DNA from: Liolophura sinensis
Lineage: Eukaryota; Mollusca; Polyplacophora; Chitonida; Chitonidae
Reading direction: 5' to 3'
Length of the DNA stretch: 64,000 nt
Assembly: GCF_032854445.1 (NCBI RefSeq)
Contig: NC_088302.1
Span: 21,401,788-21,465,787 of the forward strand
Made by a program: the position numbers and the translations under genes. The notes under the pieces were generated by a model, which saw only the letters and a list, made by a program, of their open reading frames with translations, was not told the DNA's origin and did no database searches. This document shows positions 1 through 10,900 of the stretch, piece after piece (position 1 is the stretch's first letter; each line of letters opens with the position of its first letter).

Positions 1-257
1 ACTGGTTGTCATTCTTGTGTGAAGTTTAAGTTGAATGAGATGGGTTATATTTCTGGGAATTAGTGTTAATTACATTACTGATCATACTCTACAGTTATCA
101 TGGCCTGTATACTTGGAAAAGATTGGTTTAATTATGTACCCACAAGGATGTGTCAGATTTTTCTTTGGCCTTCAGTGGCTTATATGTTACTCAAAAATAA
201 TATCATATAAATATACAGTATGATGTAGTGCTCAATTATCAGTCTGTTTAATCCAAC

Positions 258-400
258 TCTGTTTTACGCCGTACTCAAGAATATTTGACTTATACGATCA
301 TGGCCAGCATTGTGGTGGGAGGAAACCTTTCAGAGCACAGGGGAAGCCCATGACCATCCACAGGTCTGCCAGACTTTCCCACATACGGCTGGAATGCAGT
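258..400 (-). repeat. tRNA-type SINE (family 1), truncated
   Basis: Antisense tail unit (ttttacgccgtactcaag) through the 'catggccagcattgtggtggg' type core (shortened here), lacking the tRNA head. The matching copy in the duplicated block is at about 9471-9613. Confidence 0.8.
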
Positions 401-549
401 GAAAAATCTCTGATTCAAATGGGGAGGTATTTTTAAAACCAACTCATAGCTTATTGTTTCTGGATTTCTTTACTTCTAAAAAAAAAGTGGTTAGACAACA
501 GGTCTTTTGTATGAAGTACCGGTAGCAGTAAATTTTTGGATATTGACAG

Positions 550-3500
550 ATACTTGCTGAGGCCAAAGTCAATGTGACCCAGTGGGGATTTGTACCTGGT
601 GACCCATACCCAGAAGAGACCCATGTCCGTGAAGGTAATCACATGATTAATGTTATGACGAGACAAGTGTAAGCTGTGTTACTTCTGTATTGGGCGATCT
701 TACATGAAGTTTATAGGAGTTCACTTACTTTCCATCAATATGGAACACACATTCAACTTACAGTGTCAATAAAAATCTGTGTTTTACATGTTGTCAAGTG
801 TGTCAGTTATATGCAGTTGTATGATTCAGTTATCACTGGTGTATGATCACTGGCTGTACAATTTCTCTAGCCACAAAATCTTCATCGCTGCTACAGAAAT
901 GCCCCACATCAAAGATCTTATCATGATGAAGCAGCATGGACAGGCAGTTTGGGCAGTTATGGAAGTTTTGAGCTATGTGGAATGCACATTCAGCTTGCTC
1001 TATCAGTAAAAATCTATTTGTGTTACATGTGGTGAAGTATATCATTTATTTGCCAAAGACATTGGTTTTATACTGCAGGCAATCTCCACCCATAAAACCA
1101 ACTGTCTTCCAGATTTTGAATGTGAAGACAATTGCATATCTGGCATGAAATCAAGATATGCTGTACAACGAAGATGTACATGGTCTCAATGTCCTATGAA
1201 AAATTTATTGCTGTGAAAAGAGATATTTTGTTTGCCTGTGTGTGTTATTTCTTCCAGATTGTAAAAGCAAAACAAATGCTTATATTGAACGAAATGATAC
1301 CTTTATGTTCTTTCAAAAATTGATTAAGTGGTTTTTCATGATGTTCTTTGAAGTTCACATACTTTCCACCTACAATTAAGATTGTAGAATAAAAATAAAA
1401 GTCTGTGTTCCATGGGAAAAATTGTGTCATTTGTTTGCCAAATGTGGGTGGCTTACTCTAGGCAATCTGGTTTCCTCCACATGTATATTGCAAAACCCAC
1501 TATCGTTAAATAAATTATCCACCAGTTAAGACAAATTATTGTGATGCAGATTGAGTAAAGTATTTAATCACTAATCCATCCAAAACTTTTGTTGTAGCTG
1601 TCTCTAAGGTGATGGAGAACACGGCCATGTTTGGTGACCTAGCTTTACGTCTCCCAGATATCGTTCACAGCCTGTACGATAAGAACCGTGAGTGGCAGGA
1701 GCTGATAGCCTGGGGTGTGTGGTTCTGTAACCAGACACAGGTCTTTGAGATGTCCAGTGCCAGCGCTATGCTTCTTAACCTGGTATGTGTGGTGGATGTG
1801 TGTGTGAGACTGGGAATTGGTGTGTTGGGAAATAGGGGAGAGAAGAAGTGAAGGGAAGGTCCATGGTTTCAATGTTATATGCTGTCTTTCCGTAATAGGA
1901 TTATATTCAGAATTGTGTGTAATGCTTGTTGGATTTTGGGAGAAAATAATTAAATGGTTATAGACAAAAGCCATTTCAGTTGAGAGAATTTGCAATTATT
2001 TAAAATGGAAAAAATTTATATCTGAATTGGTGTTTGCTAAGAAAAAAAAGCAGTTTATTAAGATGCATATCCATCAATGTTAAGGTTAAAAAGTAAAATT
2101 CATTTGATTCTTTCTGCAGAGAATGTGTCCATTTGATTTTTTTTTGTTCACATGGAGGACTCCATGAGACCCAGCATGCAACATGAAGTGATCAGGTGTA
2201 AACACTATCAAATTCATTGCAAATAATAGCAGTGGATGTTTTATTTATTGTGACCGTGAATCGCTTCTTGAAAATAAGTTAGTTGAAAATAAAAGAATAT
2301 CTAGCCAATTCAGACCATGCAAACAGCATGTGTCTAAAATTGCACACACAGTACATTTAATATGCTGAAATTTGGTCAAGTATTATTACATTGACCAGAC
2401 TTGGTGGCATAATGGTAACAGCATCTGCCTCAAAGTTGGGAGACCCGGGATCAAAACTGCGTCGGGCTATACCGAAGACGGAAAAAATGGTATGTGTTGC
2501 TGCCTTGCTTGGCGCACCACAGTGAGAGGTTAGAGGACAGCATCATAGTTACTGGAGGCAGGACTTTGGCAGCATGAAAACACAAGAAGACACAGTATAT
2601 TTACACATGCCTAATGACTCCACATCATCATATGACTGAAAAATTATTAAGTATGACGTAAAACTCAAGCAGGTGGGCCTCCTTGGCTCAGTCTGTTAGC
2701 GCACTAGCGCAGCGTGATGACCCAGAAGCCTCTCACCAATGCGGTCGCTTTGAGTTCAAGTCCAGCTCATGCTGGATTCCTCTCTGGCCGTAAGTGGGAA
2801 GGTCTGCCAGCAACCTGCAGATGGTTGTGGGTTTCCCCCGGGCTCTGCCCGGTTTCCTCCCACCATAATGCTGGCCGCTGTCGTATAAGTGAAATATTCT
2901 TGAGTACGGCGTAAAACACCAATCAAATAAATAAATAAATAAGTAAATAAATAAAACTCAAGCATACATGCATACATACCAGCGTATATGTTAAGTACCT
3001 AAAGATGTATGTTCTCTGGATGTACATACAACAATGTGTTATTGTATCATAGTATGTATTTTAAAACTGTATATGTCAAAGTTTTTTTTTTAGCCCTGGA
3101 CCACCGAGCACTTATTTGCAATGCCACACTTTACTACGTACTGCCTCATGTCTTGTTTTGTCTTTAAAACTGGGTTATCTCCCTTCCTTTTTTTTTTTTT
3201 TTAGATGTCTCAAGAGTTGAACCTGATAGAGAGAGACAGGTTGTACATCAATCCATTTACAGAAGAAAATTTGAAGGTACTGGTAATTACTTTCAGGATT
3301 CCTCACCATGGGGATTAATGACATCCTCTGGAAGTTCTGCCTATCTTTAACCTAGCCAGATTGCTCAGGCATTTGATATGGCAAAATCTTGTTCAGCCAT
3401 TGATGGCACCAAACCAACGTCAGAGTGCGTTCCATTGAGAAACCTGATGCAATTGCCTACTTTTGTTAAATATGTCAAGGCTGTAAGTACAGCTGTTCGC

Positions 3501-4151
3501 TTTGAGCATCAGAAATGACTCTTGGACCCTTGGGAATAACTGATCGATGCTGTGTTTGCAATAAATCGACAGATAGCGGACATAAGTGTCTGCAAGCTTC
3601 GGGTCGTGGAGACGTAGTTGAAGGGTAATTTTTGTCCCAAATGCAGTGATAAACTGCCAGGGCAACTGCATCAGGTTTTTGAAATGGAGCATGCTCTGAC
3701 GTTGGCTTGGTGCCATCCTTGGCTGAACAAACGTCAGAACAATCTCAGACTATTCTTGACATGCAATGAAGTTGTGTGTTCAATTTTTCTGTCTGCTTCT
3801 TGTTTGTTGCAGCTTTCAGGCGACTCTCGGCGAAGTCTTCTCAATTTCCTCCACCCATAAATCTAACAAACAAATGAAAATTTCTTGAGTATGCATTAAA
3901 AGAAAAAAAAAAACAAACATATATTTTAAGTATCAACTGAAAGGTGTATTTAAGAAAACAGCTGATCCTGTATTTTGATCGCTGATGTTGCCCCATCCCT
4001 CAATCCATACTTGATTTTTGTTTTGTAGCTTCAAGAAGAAGAGATTGCCAAACGTTTAGATGCCAAAAAGCAGATAAAATTGGAGAAGAAAAAGAAAAAA
4101 GAGAAAAAGCGTGGCCCCAGGATGAGTGGATCAGCCAGAGTTGAACTCTGA
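550..4151 (+). CDS. CCDC134: CCDC134-like gene, upstream copy (copy A): last four coding exons only
   Basis: Four exons read in one frame through GT-AG junctions: 550-634, 1598-1782, 3205-3276 and 4029-4151 (TGA stop). Phases fit at each join (85, 185, 72 and 123 nt). The product resembles vertebrate CCDC134: the VMENTAMFGDLALRLPDIVH segment, an ELIAWGVWFCNQT segment, MSQELNLIERD, NPF, and a very Lys/Arg/Glu-rich end finishing GPRMSGSARVEL. The family has a signal peptide and is secreted or held in the ER; the -VEL end resembles an ER-retrieval tail (inference). Exons 1 and 2 should lie left of the window. All splice sites look intact, so this copy is not visibly a pseudogene. Exon 3 begins with Ile where copy B has Val. 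Introns hold SINEs, a foldback element and family repeats. Identity is confident; whether this is a separate gene or a second haplotype is not settled. Confidence 0.85.
845..975 (+). repeat. Unnamed dispersed repeat (family 7)
   Basis: Shares the 'agccaccaaatcttcatcgct', 'cacatcaaagatcttatca' and 'ggacaggcagtt' style words with 6385-6515 and with the copy-B equivalents near 10075-10205 and 14640-14765. Both strands are open over about 70 codons, but this follows the repeat and is not a gene. Confidence 0.6.
1360..1500 (+). repeat. Dispersed repeat (family 3), plus orientation
   Basis: Contains 'tttgccaaatgtgggtggc' and 'ctggtttcctccac', the complement of the 'ggaggaaaccag', 'ataaaccact' and 'tttggcaagttactgacaa' motifs seen in family 3 elsewhere. 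Similar but weaker copies lie at about 990-1110 and 6890-7060, and at the matching places of copy B. Confidence 0.55.
2394..2670 (+). repeat. V-SINE-like element (family 2)
   Basis: tRNA-like head (ggcataatggtaacagcat, gggatcaaaac B-box-like), a central 'gccttgcttggcg' motif, and the conserved end 'catatgactgaaaaatt' with 'tatgacgtaaaactc'. This layout resembles the molluscan V-SINE (RUDI) type. Duplicated at 11623-11899. Confidence 0.75.
2673..2955 (+). repeat. tRNA-derived SINE (family 1), full length
   Basis: Head 'ggcctccttggctcag' with A-box-like 'gttagcgcac' and B-box-like 'gagttcaagtcc', body 'tggttgtgggtttcccc', tail 'acggcgtaaaacaccaatc' followed by (aaat)n. Abuts the V-SINE to its left. 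Confidence 0.88.
3376..3735. mobile_element. Foldback MITE-like element (copy A)
   Basis: The left arm ('gttcagccattgatggcacc', 'aacctgatgcaattgcc') recurs inverted as the right arm ('ggcaactgcatcagg', 'ggtgccatccttggctgaac'), giving inverted repeats of about 80 bases round a core of about 200. No transposase ORF is present. It sits in the intron between exons 5 and 6 of CCDC134. The right end has lost about 17 bases compared with copy B. Confidence 0.8.
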
Positions 4152-4839
4152 AATCTTCTTTGCTGTCTTATGATGGACTCTTTATTGCCTACTTATGCAG
4201 AACAGCAAGAGTTGTGTTTGTAAAAATTCACATGGGGTGTTTCGCCCTATGTTACTGGTTAGGTAGCGTGTAATGTATATGTTTGTCTCTGATTAGTCCG
4301 GTATTGCATATATGAAGCGGACAGTCTTTGATTTTAATCATCTCAGAGAATCCAATTTTTGTGTAACGTTACTCTCTTATGTGCCAGTGGCCATAAAAAA
4401 AATTTGTACTACACTAAGCGATTAGCCAGGTTCAACTTAAAGTTAAGTCATGCTTAAGACTGTAAAAATAGCTGTCATAATTTCTCTCTTTTTAATATGC
4501 TATTCTGCATATAAAACTTTGGTTTTAAAATTCTCCCACTTTTTCAAACCTCAGGGAGGTTTGACTTCTTCAAGGAGTTGCTCGCTACCCATGAAATCTC
4601 CGTAGCTTGCCAACCACATGAGATTTAATTGTTTCAGTCGACGAGTCAAAACAATTTTTATTGAAATCCACGTCCCAGATATTCACGCATTTTTGTCATC
4701 ATATAAAGTGTACTATTTTGACTCATTTTCTAAGTATTTGCTCTATAGATGTAATTTATGGTGGCAGGATCTTAGGATGCCAATTTGAGGGCTGTAGGAT
4801 GATAGCAATACCAATGATCAAGTGTAGGACTGTGGAGTG

Positions 4840-6230
4840 GTTGGATGATTAATTATGGACATGACTTGTGACTGATGGTTATAGGTTAGCTGTCTTGATG
4901 ATTTAATAGGACTGTGGAATGGTAAGATGATTAATTATGGACATGACTTGTGACTGATGGCTATAGGTTAGCTGTCCTGATGATTTAATAGGACTGTGGG
5001 ATGGTAAGATGATTAATTATGGACATGACTTGTGACTGATGGCTATAGGTTAGCTGTCCTGATGATTTAATAGGACTGTGGGATTGTTGGAGGATTAATT
5101 ATGGACATGACTTGTGACTGATGGCTATAGGTTAGCTGTCCTGATGATTTAATAGGACTGTGGAATGGTAAGATGATTAATTATGGACATGACTTGTGAC
5201 TGATGGTTATAGGTTAGCTGTCCTGATGATTTAATAGGACTGTGGGATGGTAAGATGATTAATTATGGACATGACTTGTGACTGATGGCTATAGGTTAGC
5301 TGTCCTGATGATTTAATAGGACTGTGGATGGTAAGATGATTAATTATGGACATGACTTGTGACTGATGGCTATAGGTTAGCTGTGCTGATGATTTAATAG
5401 GACTGTGGGATGGTAAGATGATTAATTATGGACATGACTTGTGACTGATGGCTATAGGTTAGCTGTCCTGATGATTTAATAGGACTGTGGGATTGTTGGA
5501 GGATTAATTATGGACATGACTTGTGACTGATGGCTATAGGTTAGGCTGTCCTGATGATTTAATAGGACTGTGGAATGGTAAGATGATTAATTATGGACAT
5601 GACTTGTGACTGATGGTTATAGGTTAGCTGTCCTGATGATTTAATAGGACTGTGGGATGGTAAGATGATTAATTATGGACATGACTTGTGACTGATGGCT
5701 ATAGGTTAGCTGTCCTGATGATTTAATAGGACTGTGGAATGGTAAGATGATTAATTATGGACATGACTTGTGACTGATGGTTATAGGTTAGCTGTCCTGA
5801 TGATTTAATAGGACTGTGGGATGGTAAGATGATTAATTATGGACATGACTTGTGACTGATGGCTATAGGTTAGCTGTCCTGATGATTTATTAGGACTGTG
5901 GGATGGTAAGATGATTAATTATGGACATGACTTGTGACTGATGTTATAGTTAGCTGTCCTGATGATTTAATAGGACTGTGGAATGGTAAGATGATTAATT
6001 ATGGACATGACTTGTGACTGATGGTTATAGGTTAGCTGTCCTGATGATTAATAGGACTGTGGGATGGTAAGATGATTAATTATGGACATGACTTGTGACT
6101 GATGGCTATAGGTTAGCTGTCCTGATGATTTAATAGGACTGTGGGATGGTAAGATGATTAATTATGGACATGACTTGTGACTGCTGGCTATAGGTTAGCT
6201 GTCCTGATGATTTATTAGGACTGTGGAATA
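4840..6230 (+). repeat. 82-bp minisatellite, about 17 units (copy A)
   Basis: Unit marked by 'ttatggacatgacttgtgac', 'ataggttagctgtcctg' and 'taataggactgtggg'. Counted by the 'ggacatgact' word: 17 occurrences about 82 bases apart. It lies downstream of the CCDC134 stop. Confidence 0.95.
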
Positions 6231-6384
6231 GCTGAACGATTTGCTTTAAATAGGACAGGAGGATAGTTGAATGATTTATCGTATAGATGTGATGGTGATA
6301 GGAAAGTTTGTTTGCTATAGACATTATCTATACCTGCTAACTGTAGAAGATGGTTGTGACACAGTGAGATTATTCAGTTGTCAC

Positions 6385-6515
6385 AAGGGCATGATCAATA
6401 GCTGAACAGTTTGTCTTGCCACCAAATCCTCATTGCTGCTTTGGTAACGTCCAGCATCACAGATCTTATCACAGTGAAGCTATGATGGACAGGCAGTTAG
6501 AACAGTTTCCTAATC
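6385..6515 (+). repeat. Unnamed dispersed repeat (family 7), second member
   Basis: Diverged relative of 845-975, with shared words around 'gccaccaaatcctcattgc' and 'atggacaggcagtta'. Confidence 0.6.
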
Positions 6516-6599
6516 AAGATTTTAAAATGTTCATCCAAACTGTGCTTGTCTTTTGAGCTTTTCATTTGGTACATCTCTACATAATGTAGACATAATGAT

Positions 6600-6685
6600 G
6601 GTCATATTTGTCATACAGTATTTGTCATATTTGTCATACAGTATTTGTCATATTTGTCATACATTGTCATATTTGTTATGTTTTC
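6600..6685 (+). repeat. Short tandem repeat, 'catatttgtcatacagtattt' type
   Basis: About four imperfect units, mirrored in copy B near 14830-14915. Confidence 0.8.
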
Positions 6686-7569
6686 TATGTGGCTTTGTGG
6701 TTAAGATGCTGATCTTTCAATCACACACGTACATGAAGCTTTGATGCAGTCCCCAGTCTCACACATATGATTTGCAAGATTCCCTTGCCTATCTTTTCTC
6801 AGGACCTTCATGGCTATATTAAAGCTGTCAACAGTGCTCATAAATCAGTAATGTGGTCTTACATGAAATCCCTTGGTGATCCAAAACATCCACCAATATG
6901 GCACACCCCCTGCAACTTGCTCTGTAGGTAAAAATTTACACACACCATGTTGGAAAGTTTGTCATTAAATTGCCATAGGTCAGTGGTTTACTCCAGGCCC
7001 TCGAGTTGCCTGCACTTGTAAACTACATGTAGCTGCTGTCATATGAGAGATATATCCTTGAATATCCTGTTACCCAGCAGTTCAGTAAATCCGTCAATTT
7101 TCAGTCAAGGCAGACAGTAACTTTTGGAACATTTGATAATGGCTAATATACTGTACCACTTCTTAATGTACTTTATGCTGTTCAAAGGGTTTCAAATTGA
7201 ATGCTTTCTATAGTGTCAGATATACATGTGATAATAAGTGGAGATTAGAACACCTGACCATGCCCTACAGGTATTCAACTGGACAGGAAAGTCTTGCTTA
7301 TGATACATGTATTTTCAGTTCTAAATTTGATTCATTGTGTGAGAAGACTTTACTTGGACCATCCTGAGGGATTTTTGTCCATAGAAGAAGGATTAAATTT
7401 ATATTTTTGTCAGGACTGTGTGTAATAAACTGTTTTACATTAAGCTGTACTGTTATGTTTTTCTACTATCTTGGTCCTTTGCAAGGGAGATAGTATTGAT
7501 AATGAATTTTGTTATCAGAGAAACAATTAATTACTGGTGAAACAGAAGTGGGATTAAAGTGATCTCTGA

Positions 7570-7769
7570 NNNNNNNNNNNNNNNNNNNNNNNNNNNNNNN
7601 NNNNNNNNNNNNNNNNNNNNNNNNNNNNNNNNNNNNNNNNNNNNNNNNNNNNNNNNNNNNNNNNNNNNNNNNNNNNNNNNNNNNNNNNNNNNNNNNNNNN
7701 NNNNNNNNNNNNNNNNNNNNNNNNNNNNNNNNNNNNNNNNNNNNNNNNNNNNNNNNNNNNNNNNNNNNN
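7570..7769. other. Assembly gap (200 N)
   Basis: Exactly 200 N, a conventional placeholder. It lies between copy A of the duplication and the 5' region of CCDC134 copy B. Its left edge coincides with the SINE insertion point present in copy B. Confidence 0.99.
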
Positions 7770-7967
7770 GGTACGTTGCAATCAACGATACCAGTCGGTA
7801 ACAGGAAGAATACAACAACTAAGGGTTGACGGGAAGGGTATTTCCCGACACGTGGACTTCAAAACAGTTCTAAACAACTCGACATCATATAATTTTATTT
7901 ATCGGCAAACTGACGACTCCTTGCCGATACCACAGCGATGTTGTAACAGATATGGAGTGATGCAGAA
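7770..7967 (+). promoter_or_regulatory. Probable promoter / 5' untranslated region of CCDC134 copy B
   Basis: Single-copy sequence between the N gap and the ATG at 7968. No TATA box or other clear core element was recognised, and the transcription start cannot be placed. The equivalent region of copy A is outside the window. Confidence 0.4.
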
Positions 7968-10900
7968 ATGGGGAATCTAAGTCTAAATGCTTTTCATGTT
8001 ACGGTCATCGCTGTTTTACTTTTACAGACCGTTTTCAGCGAAGATCAAACCGTAGCTCATGTGGATCAGACAAAATCATCCGAAACACGTGACAGTAAAA
8101 CGAGTGAAACTGAAAAGATTACTGAACAGACTGACACTCAGAAATCTACAGGTGAAACGTCCGGTAAAATACCAGTATCATCATGGCAAATGTGTATCCT
8201 TTTTGTGCCAGTCATTTGCTTGTCAAGATCTGAAAAAGATATTACAGGTACCAAATTAAAAATGTACAGATGGTATTTTTATGCTTGCGAAATATAAGGC
8301 ATTCCATTCATTAATTCCCCCACCAATGAAACAGGCTGCCATCGATAAATTCTTGACTATGGCGTTAAAGAAACAGTCGAAAATAATTGAGTGAATAAGT
8401 AAATAAAAATACTCATTTTATGGTATAGGAGCCTACATATATAGGCCTACTGTTAAGAAGTGTTGACAAAGAGCTGGCTTCAACAAAGCAACATCGAAAT
8501 AGTTCTTGAACACATCCAGACTTGCTGAACTTTCCACTTTATTAGACCTTGTATATAATACCATATTACAGAGCACAACATCCGGATGAAAAGCAACACG
8601 TACCGGTATTATGTATAATTTCATTTAAACTTAGATGAAATAAGTTTAAAAGGAATCTGACTGGTTTGAGTAAATTAATGATCTGTGTTTTGTTTTCCCT
8701 AAAATCTGAGCGATAACATGTATGTGTGAATACATTTATTTAAGTAACATTGGAAGATGTAGAGAAGCAAAATTGTTCTCACTCCCCATGCAGCTTGAAC
8801 CAGAATATATGAACCATTGAAACCTGTACAATCAAATAGCCTATGGCTCTCAAGAGCTCAGATGGGTTCACATCATTCTGGAGGAATATTTTAAAGCTAC
8901 CATGAATAAATATACATTAACCCAAAGACTTTGTTTTAAAGAGATTTGAATTAAAAGATTACTACTACTTGAAGTTAAAGATTGTATTAAAGGTAAAATC
9001 AAAAAAAAAATTGATATGAGGTGTAATCTCTAATCTGGACTAACACATTCTTTAACTGCATTACAAAGACATGAAAGTTTTTGAACAAAACAGAGCAGTG
9101 CAGTTGGAAGCAGTCAAAAACATGCAAGCGTATGGTAAATACGAACAACGTTACCAGCTAGCAGATATTGTTATAAAGCAATTGATGAAGGTAAGAAAAT
9201 ATTAAATTTCTAAACTGGTTGTCATTCTTGTGTGAAGCATAAGTTGAATGAGATGGGTTATATTTCTGGGAATTAGTGTTAATTACATTACTGATCATAC
9301 TCTACAGTTATCATGGCCTATAGACTTGGAAAAGATTGGTTTAATTATGTACCCACAAGGATGTGTCAGATTTTTCTTTGGCCTTCAGTGGCTTATATGT
9401 TACTCAAAAATAATATCATATAAATATACAGTATGATGTAGTGCACAATTATCAGTCTGTTTAATCCAACTCTGTTTTACGCCGTACTCAAGAATATTTG
9501 ACTTATACGATCATGGCCAGCATTGTGGTGGGAGGAAACCTTTCAGAGCACAGGGGAAGCCCATGACCATCCACAGGTCTGCCAAACTTTCCCACATACG
9601 GCTGGAATGCAGTGAAAAATCTCTGATTCAAATGGGGAGGTATTTTTAAAACCAACTCATAGCTTATTGTTTCTGGATTTCTTTACTTCTAAAAAAAAAT
9701 GTGGTTAGACAATAGGTTGAAATATTCTTGCATTTTTTGTATGAAGTACCGGTAGCAGTAAATTTTTGGATATTGACAGGTACTTGCTGAGGCCAAAGTC
9801 AATGTGACCCAGTGGGGATTTGTACCTGGTGACCCATACCCAGAAGAGACCCATGTCCGTGAAGGTAATCACATGATTAATGTTATGACGAGACAAGTGT
9901 AAGCTGTGTTACTTCTGTATTGGGCGATCTTACATGAAGTTTATAGGAGTTCACTTACTTTCCATCAATATGGAACACACATTCAACTTACAGTGTCAAT
10001 AAAAATCTGTGTTTTACATGTTGTCAAGTGTGTCAGTTATATGGAGTTGTATGATTCAGTTATCACTGGTGTATGATAACTGGCTGTACAATTTCTCTAG
10101 CCACAAAATCTTCATCGCTGTTACAGAAATGCCCCACATCAAAGATCTTATGATGATGAAGCAGCATGGACAGGCAGTTTGGGCAGTTATGGAAGTTTTG
10201 AGCTTTGTGGAATGCACATTCATCTTGCTCTATCAGTAAAAATCTATGTGTGTTACATGTGGTGAAGTATATCATTTATTTGCCAAAGACATTGGTTTTA
10301 TACTGCAGGCAATCTCCACCCATAAAACCAACTGTCTTCCAGATTTTGAATGTGAAAACAATTGCATATCTGGCATGAAATCAAGATATGCTGTACAACA
10401 AAGATGTACATGGTCTCAGTGTCCTAGGAAAAATTTATTGCTATGAAAAGAGATATTTTGTTTGCCTGTGTGTGTTATTTCTTCCAGATTGTAAAAGCAA
10501 AACAAATGCTTATATTGAACGAAATGATACCTTTATGTTCTTTCAAAAATTGATTAAGTGGTTTTTCATGATGTTCTTTGAAGTTCACATACTTTCCACC
10601 TACAATTAAGATTGTAGAATAAAAATAAAAGTCTGTGTTCCATGGGAAAAATTGTGTCATTTGTTTGCCAAATGTGGGTGGCTTACTCTAGGCAATCTGG
10701 TTTCCTCCACATGTATATTGCAAAACCCACTATTGTTGAATAAATTTTCCACCAGTTAAGACAAATTATTGTGATGCAGATTGAGTAAAGTATTTAATCA
10801 TTAATCCATCCCAAACTTTCATTGTAGCTGTCTCTAAGGTGATGGAGAACACGGCCATGTTTGGTGACCTAGCTTTACGTCTCCCAGATATTGTTCACAG

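Larger units (their letters stand above)
1..7569 (+). repeat. Upstream copy of the long direct duplication carrying CCDC134 3' exons
   Basis: Position 1 matches 9214 and the match continues, including introns and SINEs, to the N gap at 7570. The copy is longer than its partner mainly because of a larger 82-bp minisatellite. Its left limit lies outside the window. Confidence 0.93.

Noticed and set aside
779-1045. Overlapping plus and minus open frames of about 70 codons, conserved in both blocks
   Set aside because: Conservation follows the block duplication; the sequence is an intronic dispersed repeat and the two copies differ at random codon positions.
2673-2770. tRNA gene
   Set aside because: A- and B-box-like words occur but the sequence is a SINE head that continues into SINE body and tail; no cloverleaf with a proper acceptor stem was found.
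2714-2914. Open frames in both strands across family 1 SINEs (also 11943, 12001, 17330, 46223, 40165)
   Set aside because: They recur with every SINE copy and reflect shared repeat sequence, not genes.
7531-7818. Open frames running through the N gap (also at 60086-60714)
   Set aside because: They exist only because N codons contain no stops.
8164-8297. Extension of CCDC134 exon 1 to the end of its open frame at 8297
   Set aside because: The segment loses the polar Ser/Thr/Glu character and joining it would not reach exon 2; in-phase donors at 8151 and 8163 fit better, though transcript evidence is needed.
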